Part shown: one piece after another, positions 17,224 through 24,876 of the stretch
Position numbering within the stretch: the first letter of the stretch is position 1
How the letters are laid out: the number at the start of each line of letters is the position of its first letter
NCBI RefSeq assembly: GCF_030145185.1
Contig: NZ_JAQYWB010000018.1
Span: 23,813-87,812, forward strand
Length of the DNA: 64,000 bases
Reading direction: 5' to 3'
Source: Desulfoluna sp.
Lineage (GTDB): Bacteria > Desulfobacterota > Desulfobacteria > Desulfobacterales > Desulfolunaceae
Translations under genes and position numbers: made by a program
Notes under the pieces: generated by a model
The model's input: only the letters and a program-made list of their open reading frames with translations
What the model was told of the DNA's origin: nothing
The model's database searches: none

Positions 17224-18264
17224 TTACGTCCGCCCCGCCTGCCCTACGTATCGTTCCAGCGCCAGGTCGATCTTTTCGATCACATCCTCAACGGAGATGT
17301 ACTCCATGCGCCCTGTTTTAAAATAGCGTTTGGCGCTGTTTTCGGCCTGGGTTTCGGTAAACCGATCAATGAGAAGGTCCTGAAACCGGCGATACGGCCC
17401 GCAGCGCCGGGGATTCGAGTACCCGAAAAGGCTCACGGTGGGCACATTAAGGGCCACGGCCATATGCAGGGGACCGGTATCGGGAGAGACCACCACAAGG
17501 GAACCGGAGAGCACCTTGAGCAGGTCTCGAATCCCGTTCTGAAGGGCGATGACCGGCGTATGTTCTGAGAGACGGCTGATCTCATCGGCCAGCTCTTTTT
17601 CACGCGGGCTGGGCCCACCGGTCAGAACCGGCACCAGCCCTTTTCGAGCCACGTGATCCACCGCCCGGGCATACCGTTCGGCGGGCCAGTCTTTATCGGG
17701 GCTGGAGGAAGCCACCACAAAGGTAACGGCCGGTGCAGCGAACTTGCCGAAAAACGCGGCTCGCGCCGCCACCTCCTCTTCTGTAAACCCGAAGTTCCAC
17801 GCCACGGGGTAATCCGTCACCCCAAGATATTCCACAAACTCAAAGAACTGATCCTGGACATGGCCCGGCGTTTTTTTCGGGATCCGGCGATTGGAAAAGA
17901 GCCACTGGCACTCCCGGCATCGTGCCATGTCAAATCCGAGCTTGATCCGCCCCTTGATCAGGGTGGAGATAGCGCTGGCCTTGATGCTCACCTGAAGCAT
18001 GAGCACCACATCGTAGACCTCGCCTTTAAAGCGCTGCCTCAGGGCCTTCCAGTGATCCCGGCCCCCTTTGCGGTCAAAGAGCACGTAATGATCCGCCACC
18101 CCCTGGTGCTTAACCATCTCATAAGCCAGGGGCTGAAGCACCCAGGTAATCTCCGCATCGGGGTAGCCGTGGCGCAGGGCACCCATCATGGCCATGGCAT
18201 GAACCACATCCCCCAAGGCCGAGGTCCGAATCACAAGAATCTTTCTGGCTGGAATTATCCCCAT
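17224..18264 (-). CDS. GT9 family glycosyltransferase (heptosyltransferase I/III-like)
   Basis: A 346-residue ADP-heptose transferase family protein starting ARKILVIRTSALGDVVHAMAM, a WaaC-like opening (TSALGDVVH). The donor domain has VTFVVASSSPDKDWPAERYARA near 180 and VVSPDTGPLHMAVALNVPTVSLFGYSNPRRCGP near 256-288, the typical GT9 C-terminal signature. A cluster of basic and cysteine residues (MARCRECQWLF) is near 123. It is transcribed against the Kdo kinase gene. The TSALGDVVHA wording makes heptosyltransferase I a good candidate, but WaaC assignment would need phylogeny. Confidence 0.86.
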   Translation of the reverse strand: MGIIPARKILVIRTSALGDVVHAMAMMGALRHGYPDAEITWVLQPLAYEMVKHQGVADHYVLFDRKGGRDHWKALRQRFKGEVYDVVLMLQVSIKASAISTLIKGRIKLGFDMARCRECQWLFSNRRIPKKTPGHVQDQFFEFVEYLGVTDYPVAWNFGFTEEEVAARAAFFGKFAAPAVTFVVASSSPDKDWPAERYARAVDHVARKGLVPVLTGGPSPREKELADEISRLSEHTPVIALQNGIRDLLKVLSGSLVVVSPDTGPLHMAVALNVPTVSLFGYSNPRRCGPYRRFQDLLIDRFTETQAENSAKRYFKTGRMEYISVEDVIEKIDLALERYVGQAGRT

Positions 18265-18621
18265 CCCCTATTCCTTACATAAATTTTATAAAAAAAAGCC
18301 TCCGGCAGCAAGGCGTGCCACCTTGAAATCAGGTTTGCAGATGCGCTTTGGTTTGATGTAAATCTGAGATAGCCACCAAGACCTGTTTGTTCAACTTTTC
18401 AAAAATTTAACCCCCGGCAGGGCCGCGAAGGCACAAGCTGAATAGTTACATTCGCTTAACAAGCGAAAAAGCCACGCAACCGTCCCCCTGTACACAGGGA
18501 AAATCCCCTTTCACTGCCAGGCAACGCTGTGATATGACTTAACGCATAAAAACGGCCCCTCATACAAACCCACGCCAGGCGACCCATGCCGTCATAACCC
18601 AAACAACGACTCTGTGATACC
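18265..18621. other. Intergenic gap with hairpin repeat copy H
   Basis: About 355 bp between divergent genes. It holds repeat copy H at 18298-18350 (GCCTCCGGCAGCAAGGCG TG CCACCTTGAAATCAGG, one unpaired inner-stem change) and a short stem ATTTTCCCTGTGT region near 18490-18505. Promoters for both flanking genes should be here but are not obvious. Confidence 0.6.
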
Positions 18622-19578
18622 ATGACCCGATATAAAGAGATAGACATTACCAAGGTCCGAACCTACTCCGCCACCCAGCGCCCCTCCAAGGTGACCACCG
18701 CCCTTGAAGGGACACCGTCTGAGGCTGGCATCCCCATGGCCCAGTTCTTTAAGAACCTGCCATCCATCCTCAAAGCCGATGACCTGCTCGCCGTGGCCCG
18801 CGCCGTGGTAGCTGCCAAGGCAAAGGGCAAACCCGTCATGGCCATGATCGGTGGCCACGTTATCAAGACAGGCTGCTCACCCATCCTGGCAGACCTGGCC
18901 CAAAAAGGATTCATCACCCACTTCGGCTCCAACGGAGCGGCAGGCATCCACGACACCGAGCTCGCCCGTTTCGGGCACACCTCCGAAGATGTGGCCACCC
19001 AACTTGAAGACGGCTCCTTTGGCATGGCCGAAGACACGGCCGCCCTGGTGAACAAGGCTGCTGTCAGAGCGGCGGCAGGAACCGAAGGCTTCGGACAGGC
19101 CGTGGGCGCCCTCCTCATCGAAGAAGACGCCCCCCACAGAGGACGCGCCTTGCTGGCACGGGCCTTTGAGCTGGAGATCCCCTACACCCTCCATGTGGCC
19201 ATAGGCACCGACATCGTTCACCAGCACCCCACAGCCAAAGGAGCCGCCATCGGCGAAGCCTCCTTGAGAGATTTTCGTATTTTCGCCCACAGCGTCTCCG
19301 GACTCGGAGATGGCGGCGTGGTGCTCAATTTCGGCAGCGCAGTCATTATGCCCGAGGTCTTTTTAAAGGCCCTGGCCGTGGCCCGAAACCTCGGCCACAA
19401 GGTCACCCACTTCACCACGGCCAACTTCGACATGATCCAGCACTACCGCCCCCATGTCAACGTGGTCTCACGCCCCGTCATGCCCGGAGGCAAGGGCTAC
19501 GCCATCACCGGCCACCACGAGATCATGATTCCCCTTCTCGCCTCGGCCATCATGGAAGTCGAAGCGGGAAACCTTTAG
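18622..19578 (+). CDS. Conserved protein of unknown function, deoxyhypusine-synthase-like fold suspected
   Basis: A 318-residue protein I do not recognise with certainty. Visible conserved-looking blocks: MAMIGGHVIKTGCSPILADLA (about 74-94), THFGSNGAAGIHDTELA (98-114), LHVAIGTDIVHQHP (193-206), a glycine-rich SGLGDGGVVLNFGSAVIMPEVFLKAL (228-253) and YRPHVNVVSRP. The glycine-rich loops and the GGHVIKTG/VLNFGSAVIMPE wording recall NAD-binding DHS-like folds; this is weak evidence. No membrane segment. It lies 166 bp before hldE on the same strand with only a repeat between, so a role in heptose or nucleotide-sugar metabolism is a guess from position. Confidence 0.7.
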   Translation: MTRYKEIDITKVRTYSATQRPSKVTTALEGTPSEAGIPMAQFFKNLPSILKADDLLAVARAVVAAKAKGKPVMAMIGGHVIKTGCSPILADLAQKGFITHFGSNGAAGIHDTELARFGHTSEDVATQLEDGSFGMAEDTAALVNKAAVRAAAGTEGFGQAVGALLIEEDAPHRGRALLARAFELEIPYTLHVAIGTDIVHQHPTAKGAAIGEASLRDFRIFAHSVSGLGDGGVVLNFGSAVIMPEVFLKALAVARNLGHKVTHFTTANFDMIQHYRPHVNVVSRPVMPGGKGYAITGHHEIMIPLLASAIMEVEAGNL

Positions 19579-19585
19579 CAACCTT

Positions 19586-19660
19586 GCCTCCGGCGGCAAG
19601 GTGAGCCACCTTGAAAGCAGGTTGCCGCAGCGTTTTAACCCTCGTTCCTCGGGTCAAATC
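19586..19660 (+). repeat. Intergenic hairpin repeat (copy I)
   Basis: GCCTCCGGCGGCAAGGTG AG CCACCTTGAAAGCAGG begins 8 bp after a stop codon. At 19640-19660 it carries CCTCGTTCCTCGGGTCAAATC, identical to the flank of copy E, in the same relative orientation. Confidence 0.82.
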
Positions 19661-19744
19661 ACAGCGGCATTATTATGAAATTTGGGCATTTATTTTTTGC
19701 CTGAGCCCTAAGCTGAACCGTGACAGCAAAGAAAGCGATAAATC

Positions 19745-21196
19745 ATGCAAATCCAAATCGATACCTTCAGCAGCGCCCGCGTCCTTGTCGTCGGCGATAT
19801 CATGCTGGACCGATATATCTGGGGAGAGGTGGAGCGCATCTCCCCGGAAGCCCCGGTGCCCGTGGTAAAAACGGGCGAGACCTCAGAAATCATGGGCGGA
19901 GCCGGCAACGTGGCGGCCAACCTGGCTGGCCTCGGCTGCCAGGTGACACTCGTGGGCCTTCTCGGCGATGACGAGACGGGCCGGCGACTGTCCTGGCTGG
20001 CCGAAGACATGGGCATTACCACCCAACTCATGGCGTCAGAGGGCCGTCCCACCACCACCAAAACCCGCATCATGGCCCAGAAGCAACAGCTCTTCCGGCT
20101 GGACAGCGAGGTGGTCGCCCCCCTCTCCAAAATTGATGAGGCTCAACTGGTGGCCACCTGCGAAGCGGCCATGGCAAAAACCGACGCCCTGATCCTCTCC
20201 GATTACGGCAAAGGGATGATGCAAACCGAGGGCTTCTGCCAGCAACTCATCCGCATGGCAGAAGCCAGCGGAGTGTCCGTTTTTGTCGATCCCAAAGGGA
20301 GCGACTGGGACCGTTACCACGGCGCCACCTGCATCACCCCCAACACCAGCGAGCTGGAATTGGTCCTCGGCCACCGACTGGACCAGGGAGAAACGGCGGT
20401 CGCAGACCAGGTAGAGGAGACCCGCACCACCTACGGCCTCTCCCACCTCCTCCTCACCCGAGGGGCTGATGGCATGTGCCTTAAAGGAGAAGCAGAAGCG
20501 GCCCTTTTCATCCCCACAGAAGCCCGGGAAGTCTTTGATGTCTCCGGAGCCGGTGACACCGTCATCGCCACCCTGGCCGCCTCCGTGGCCGCCGGGATCC
20601 CCTTTGGGGCCGCCGCCCGGCTGGCCAATGCCGCAGCCGGCATTGTGGTGGGAAAACTGGGCACACGCCCCGTCACCATCGGCGAGCTGAAACAGATCGA
20701 GAGCGACAAAAAAAGGCCTGATTTCATCAAGACCTGTGACCGTGCCACCGCCGCCCACAAGGTGGCTCAATGGCAGGAAAACGGCGACGAGGTCATTTTT
20801 ACCAACGGCTGCTTTGACCTTCTCCACCCCGGCCATGTCGACATCCTCTACAAAGCCCGAAACCTGGGAGACCGACTGGTGGTAGGGCTCAACAGCGACG
20901 CCTCGGTGCGCAGACTCAAAGGCGAACGGCGCCCCATCCTCAAAGAAGAGGACCGCGGAGCCATCTTAAGCGCCCTCTCCTCCGTGGATCTTGTGGTCAT
21001 TTTCGACGAAGACACCCCCATTGAACTGATCCGGGCCGTCAGGCCGGATATTCTGGTCAAAGGGGCCGACTACAAACCCCACGAAGTGGTGGGCAAAGAG
21101 GTGGTGGAGAGCTACGGCGGTCGCGTGGCCCTGGTCCCCCTCATCGAAGGTCACAGCACCACGGGCATCGAGCAGCGCATCCTCAATCAGTCATAA
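19745..21196 (+). CDS. hldE: Bifunctional heptose-7-phosphate kinase / heptose-1-phosphate adenylyltransferase
   Basis: The 483-residue protein is the two-domain HldE. Residues 1-320 are a PfkB-type kinase (GDIMLDRYIWGEVERISPEAPVPV start, MGGAGNVAANLA near 50, catalytic GAGDTVIA near 267). Residues 345-483 are a nucleotidyltransferase (FTNGCFDLLHPGHVDIL near 351, RLVVGLNSDASV, EGHSTTGIEQRI at the end). It phosphorylates D-glycero-D-manno-heptose 7-phosphate at C1 and later attaches AMP, giving ADP-heptose for the GT9 enzymes nearby. A strong terminator follows directly. Confidence 0.97.
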   Translation: MQIQIDTFSSARVLVVGDIMLDRYIWGEVERISPEAPVPVVKTGETSEIMGGAGNVAANLAGLGCQVTLVGLLGDDETGRRLSWLAEDMGITTQLMASEGRPTTTKTRIMAQKQQLFRLDSEVVAPLSKIDEAQLVATCEAAMAKTDALILSDYGKGMMQTEGFCQQLIRMAEASGVSVFVDPKGSDWDRYHGATCITPNTSELELVLGHRLDQGETAVADQVEETRTTYGLSHLLLTRGADGMCLKGEAEAALFIPTEAREVFDVSGAGDTVIATLAASVAAGIPFGAAARLANAAAGIVVGKLGTRPVTIGELKQIESDKKRPDFIKTCDRATAAHKVAQWQENGDEVIFTNGCFDLLHPGHVDILYKARNLGDRLVVGLNSDASVRRLKGERRPILKEEDRGAILSALSSVDLVVIFDEDTPIELIRAVRPDILVKGADYKPHEVVGKEVVESYGGRVALVPLIEGHSTTGIEQRILNQS

Positions 21197-21197
21197 A

Positions 21198-21236
21198 AAA
21201 AGGGCGACACGCCCCGGCGTGTCGCCCTTTTCCAAA
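21198..21236 (+). terminator. Rho-independent terminator after hldE
   Basis: AAAGGGCGACACGCC, loop CC, GGCGTGTCGCCCTTTT: a perfect long stem starting 2 bp after the hldE stop. It has A-run and T-run on both sides, so it could act in both directions. Confidence 0.93.
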
Positions 21237-21238
21237 TT

Positions 21239-21340
21239 GCCTCCGTCAGCAAGGTAAGGCTACCTTGAATGCGGGTTTGCGAATGCTCTCCGGCTGTGGG
21301 TACTCTGAGCACCTCGCGTCCGCATTCGCGTGAAGGGTCA
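21239..21340 (+). repeat. Intergenic hairpin repeat (copy J, full length)
   Basis: GCCTCCGTCAGCAAGGTA AGGC TACCTTGAATGCGGG, TTTGCGAATGC, spacer GGCTGTGGGT, then CGTCCGCATTCGCGTGAAGGG. In the inner stem the closing pair changed to A-T (GGTA/TACC), which keeps pairing relative to the usual GGTG/CACC. Confidence 0.85.
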
Positions 21341-21364
21341 GGGAGCGACTCCGGCCACAGGCTT

Positions 21365-23353
21365 TCACCCGCCCGGTAAATCGCTTCCCTTCATAATCCG
21401 CCACCATCCCAAGCCCTGCCAGGCCTGAACAAGGCGACCGGCCTCGTCGGGGTCCGGAGCAAGGGTCCCCGCCCCAAAGGGAAGTGTCTCTACCTTTCCC
21501 TCAGAGATCATGGCCCCAGGTGTCACCATCATTCCACGGCCAATCCCCATCTGCACCCTCTTTGAATCTAAAATATTGGATCCCAGGCTATAATAGGTTT
21601 GCCCTTCCGGGGCGGCCAGCTCAAACAGGGTCGGCATGATGTCCATATGACTGCCCGCCATCTGCTCAGGAATCTCAACCCCCTCAAGCACTTTTTTACC
21701 ATAAAGGACGAGGGGAACACTGGTACGCTCATAAAGTGAGGGGTGTTCGTTTAAAAATCTTCGAGACCAATGGTCACCGGTGATGGCAAACAAGGCGTTG
21801 GGAAACCGTTTTTCCGCCTCCGTCACAAACCGGCCCACTTCGTGATCCGAATACCAAAGGTGCCCAAGCACATCGAGAGAGACCTGGCCGTCATAGGCCT
21901 CTTTAAGATCTTGCGGGATCTCTTTGAGGTTAAACCCTTTGCCGTAAACATCCAAGTCGTAGGGCGGATGGTAGGAGGTGGACATAATAAAGTTGAACGA
22001 AGGGGTCTCCTTGTCCAGCTGCTTCAGGATAAAATCGAAGAGGAGTTCGTCATCCACCCCCCACTCATTGCCTTTGAGCCAATCCCCCATATGGTTACCG
22101 CCATACCTGTGCTCAAATCCCTGGTTCCTGGAAAAATCATCCAGACGCTGCCAGGAGAGGTACCCCCCGTAAAACAGGTTCGTCTCATAGCCCAAGCCCT
22201 TAAACTGAGGGGCCAGGGATGTGGGAAAGGGGGCTTGGGCCGAAGGTTGGTAATTGGTGATGACCCCCACATCCGGCAAGCCTGTCATAATGGCGGCCAG
22301 GGAGATCATGGTCCCGTAAGAAGCCGACAGAAAACTGTCCACCTGGACCCCTTCGCGCCCGAGCCTGGCCATCTCCGGCATCAGCTCCATCGACTGATAC
22401 CGCTCCATCATCGGCCAGTTGTCCATGCTCTCCATGACGATAAAAAAGATATGCTGCGGCCGATTCTCAGCAATCCCCTGACTGGTCCTTTGCATGGCGT
22501 CATCCAGGTTATGAAACCCGGTGCGTCCGAACACCCTTTCGGCAGCGCCGACAATATCCCCCCCCGGAAGCAGGGTTTCAAGCCCTGAGACCCCCGACAG
22601 CCGAGAGTGGTGTTTGATGGCATACCGAAGGGCTGACCAGGGGTTTAACACCATGCGATTCAAAAAAGAGTCCCGGGTAACCCCCGCATCCTTCAGCTGA
22701 ACAGGGCGATGGGCCACCGAACCCCGTGCGGAAAAGGTCATCAGGCAAAGCACCAGGGTCGTGGCAACCACCTTCATGGGAATCGAGCGCCCCAGGCGAT
22801 GGAGCCAGACCTCCGAAGCAATGGGGGTTTCAATGGCCTTTAAAGCCAACTTAGAGCTCAAAAAATAAAAACACACGGCCACAAAAGCGATGGTCACCAC
22901 AGGGTAAGTGCTCCAGGCCGACTTGATGACCGCTCCAAAATCATCATAAATCGCTCCGAAAACCCACTGATTGAAGGTGTCCTTGTATTCGGTGACAAAC
23001 ATATAGTTCGCTGAAAAAATGATGGCATTCAAGAGGAGCATTAACCGTGCCGTCCAATTTCTGAGGCCGGTGGAGAACCTTTGCAGGTCAAATACCCCGC
23101 AGGACAGAGAGGCGAGCAGGGAGGGGATCAGAGAGAGCATGGACACCCGTGCGTCAAAACGGATCCCGCTGAAAAAAGCGAGGCCATAATCGGCCGAGCT
23201 CACACTCTCCGCAATGGCGGACCGAAAGACAAAAACAATAAAAAAACGGTACAGCTGAAGGGACAGGATCAAAAAAAAGAGCAACTTCAGATCTTTCTGC
23301 AACTCAACAAAGAATCGGCTCCAGGACGGACGCACGAGCCCACGGTATGTCAT
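21365..23353 (-). CDS. LTA synthase / OpgB-like membrane phosphotransferase (sulfatase fold)
   Basis: A ~662-residue inner-membrane protein: about five transmembrane helices in the first 210 residues, then a periplasmic alkaline-phosphatase/sulfatase domain. The domain begins HIFFIVMESMDNWPMMER (metal-binding Glu), has a nucleophile region SASYGTMISLAAIMTGLPDVG (Thr in YGTM), and the metal ligands ITGDHWSRRF near the end. Relatives transfer phosphoglycerol (LtaS, OpgB) or phosphoethanolamine to cell-envelope glycans. Which group or acceptor applies here is unknown; a lipopolysaccharide or periplasmic-glucan decoration fits the context. ATG 23353 has GGGG 7 nt upstream; the frame opens at TTG 23365. 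Divergent from a TetR gene. Confidence 0.87.
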   Translation of the reverse strand: MTYRGLVRPSWSRFFVELQKDLKLLFFLILSLQLYRFFIVFVFRSAIAESVSSADYGLAFFSGIRFDARVSMLSLIPSLLASLSCGVFDLQRFSTGLRNWTARLMLLLNAIIFSANYMFVTEYKDTFNQWVFGAIYDDFGAVIKSAWSTYPVVTIAFVAVCFYFLSSKLALKAIETPIASEVWLHRLGRSIPMKVVATTLVLCLMTFSARGSVAHRPVQLKDAGVTRDSFLNRMVLNPWSALRYAIKHHSRLSGVSGLETLLPGGDIVGAAERVFGRTGFHNLDDAMQRTSQGIAENRPQHIFFIVMESMDNWPMMERYQSMELMPEMARLGREGVQVDSFLSASYGTMISLAAIMTGLPDVGVITNYQPSAQAPFPTSLAPQFKGLGYETNLFYGGYLSWQRLDDFSRNQGFEHRYGGNHMGDWLKGNEWGVDDELLFDFILKQLDKETPSFNFIMSTSYHPPYDLDVYGKGFNLKEIPQDLKEAYDGQVSLDVLGHLWYSDHEVGRFVTEAEKRFPNALFAITGDHWSRRFLNEHPSLYERTSVPLVLYGKKVLEGVEIPEQMAGSHMDIMPTLFELAAPEGQTYYSLGSNILDSKRVQMGIGRGMMVTPGAMISEGKVETLPFGAGTLAPDPDEAGRLVQAWQGLGWWRIMKGSDLPGG

Positions 23354-23444
23354 AATAAACCCCAAAAAAAGTTAAACACGCCGAAGCCCTGCCCTCACCC
23401 ACAGGGTGAACAATCATAACATCGGCATAAATGGTTCGCACCAG

Positions 23445-23450
23445 ATTATA
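23445..23450 (-). promoter_or_regulatory. Candidate -10 box for the LTA-synthase-like gene
   Basis: TATAAT on the minus strand about 92 bp before the start codon. The -35 region at the proper distance (AATAGA) is poor, so an activator or an extended element would be needed. Weak call. Confidence 0.35.
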
Positions 23451-23529
23451 CAACCCTTTGCTATTAGTCTATTTCATGTAAAAATTAAAGCCTATTTTCC
23501 CCCCTTGACTTTCCCTTCCATAGAATCCT

Positions 23530-23550
23530 AACCTAACTAACGTTAGCCCG
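23530..23550. promoter_or_regulatory. Palindromic operator candidate for the TetR regulator
   Basis: CTAACGTTAG (23537-23546) is a perfect 10-bp palindrome within AACCTAACTAACGTTAGCC. TetR/FadR-type regulators often bind such sites beside their own genes. It lies between the divergent LTA-synthase-like and TetR genes. Confidence 0.5.
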
Positions 23551-23560
23551 AATATTTCAC

Positions 23561-23654
23561 GAGTCGAGTGCACCCATATTCAAGGCATCAGTGCTGCAGA
23601 TCTATTGGTTTACCTCAAAGCTCTGATAACGCAGAAGATGGGTGCACTCGGCTC
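23561..23654. repeat. Long inverted repeat with 17-bp arms
   Basis: GAGTCGAGTGCACCCAT (23561-23577) and ATGGGTGCACTCGGCTC (23638-23654) pair over 17 bp with one mismatch, separated by 60 bp. No T-run follows, so it is not an ordinary terminator. It occupies the TetR/LTA-synthase-like intergenic region together with the palindrome at 23537. Confidence 0.75.
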
Positions 23655-23777
23655 GCCCGAAGGGTGAGAAAGGCGAGCAGAAAACGGTGAAATACATTTT
23701 GCATTTTTGAGACGCCTATTCCTTTCTTGATAACCCGCTGTAATAAAATACCATTATTTTGGCATGGCCGTTTTCTC

Positions 23778-23796
23778 ATGAAATATCCGGGTTAAG
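23778..23796 (+). repeat. Dispersed motif ATGAAATATCCGGGTTAAG
   Basis: This 19-bp word recurs with one change at 47979-47997 (minus strand) and, less exactly, at 48045-48063. A partner-like TAACCCG word lies at about 23731. It sits 35 bp before the TetR start codon. Confidence 0.55.
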
Positions 23797-23830
23797 TCAC
23801 TCATGATACTGAGCCCAAGGAGCCACACCC

Positions 23831-24424
23831 ATGAGCAGCTCACACATCGCCTCGCGCAAAACCATTATTTTTCGAGAAGCCGCACGCCTCTTCCGTGAAA
23901 AAGGCTACAGCGGATCCACCCTCCGTGAGCTCGCAAAACGCGCCGGGGTCAAAGGCGGCAGCATCTACCACCATTTCAACTCCAAGCAGGAGATCCTCTT
24001 TATGATTATGGAGGACACCATGGTCAACCTCATAACTCGCGTCTCCCGGGAGATCGAGGAGGTGACCAGCCCCCGAGAAAAATTACGAAAGGCCATTCGC
24101 GCTCATGTGGCGTTTCACGCCATGGATGCTGATGAGACCTACGTTTCCGACGCGGAGCTCCGAAGTCTTGACCTAACCAACTACAAAAAAATTGTCGGCA
24201 TGCGGGATCAGTACGAGGGCATCTACAAAAAAATGCTTCAGGAAGGTATCGATACAGAGGAACTGGAAATTGATAACGTCACTCTCTCCTCACGGGCTCT
24301 GCTCCAGATGTGCACCGGCATCTCCTACTGGTACACACCGGAAGGGCCTCTGACCATTCAGGAGATCGCCGACAACTATGTCGACCTCTTTTTTCATGGG
24401 GTCTGCAGGAAACAGGGCCGGTAA
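23831..24424 (+). CDS. TetR/AcrR family transcriptional regulator
   Basis: A 197-residue regulator. The N-terminal helix-turn-helix is complete: IIFREAARLFREKGYSGSTL, RELAKRAGVKGGSIYHHF and NSKQEILFMIM (residues 10-62). The C-terminal half (helical, with HVAFHAMDADETYVSDAELRSL) resembles the TetR_C_33/fatty-acid-type ligand domains often found near lipid genes. ATG at 23831 has AAGGAG 10 nt upstream. The divergent LTA-synthase-like gene and the palindrome between them are the natural target; ligand unknown. No acyl-CoA genes are adjacent. Confidence 0.9.
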   Translation: MSSSHIASRKTIIFREAARLFREKGYSGSTLRELAKRAGVKGGSIYHHFNSKQEILFMIMEDTMVNLITRVSREIEEVTSPREKLRKAIRAHVAFHAMDADETYVSDAELRSLDLTNYKKIVGMRDQYEGIYKKMLQEGIDTEELEIDNVTLSSRALLQMCTGISYWYTPEGPLTIQEIADNYVDLFFHGVCRKQGR

Positions 24425-24876
24425 AACACGACATGGCCAGCGAAGGGCCAAATGAATGCCCCTTGTCTCTGGATACGTCATCCCACCTGCTTTTCAATAT
24501 CAAATATCTTAAGCGCCCGGCCATGAGCTGTTCTATCGTGGGACAGAGTCGACGACTTTTTGACGAAGCCTTCAAAAAAAGTGCCGGAAGAGAGCCGCTC
24601 CCACACGAACTCTCCTCCGGCGTTGACATAGAATCGTCAACTAGTTGATTAGCACACAACAGAGGGGTTTCACAGGATGAAATCGTGTAAATGATACGAT
24701 TACAGGCAAATCACCCGTTACCCTCTCCCTTCACGCGAAGGCAAACACAAGAAGTTGAGGGTACCGACAGCCGTTGAGCACGCACAAACCCGGGTTCACG
24801 TTTTTTTGCTACCGCTGCTTCGCCACCTTGCCGCCGGAGGCCTTTTTTGTTGTGCTGGGCAGCGGCCCTTTTTTCA
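24425..24876. other. Gap with an orphan promoter-like site and hairpin repeat copy K
   Basis: About 450 bp between convergent TetR and lpxK genes. At 24623-24648, TTGACA is followed by the perfect palindrome TCAACTAGTTGA (24637-24648) and a poor -10 (TGATTA), yet no gene follows. Repeat copy K, inverted and decayed, occupies 24721-24842: GCCTCCGGCGGCAAGGTGG on the minus strand, then a damaged inner stem and TTCGCGTGAAGGG. No real gene seen; a plus-strand frame through 24648 overlaps tetR and is not credible. Confidence 0.55.

Noticed and set aside
24310..24648. Plus-strand frame of 112 codons
   Set aside because: Overlaps most of the TetR 3' end out of frame and has no start signal.
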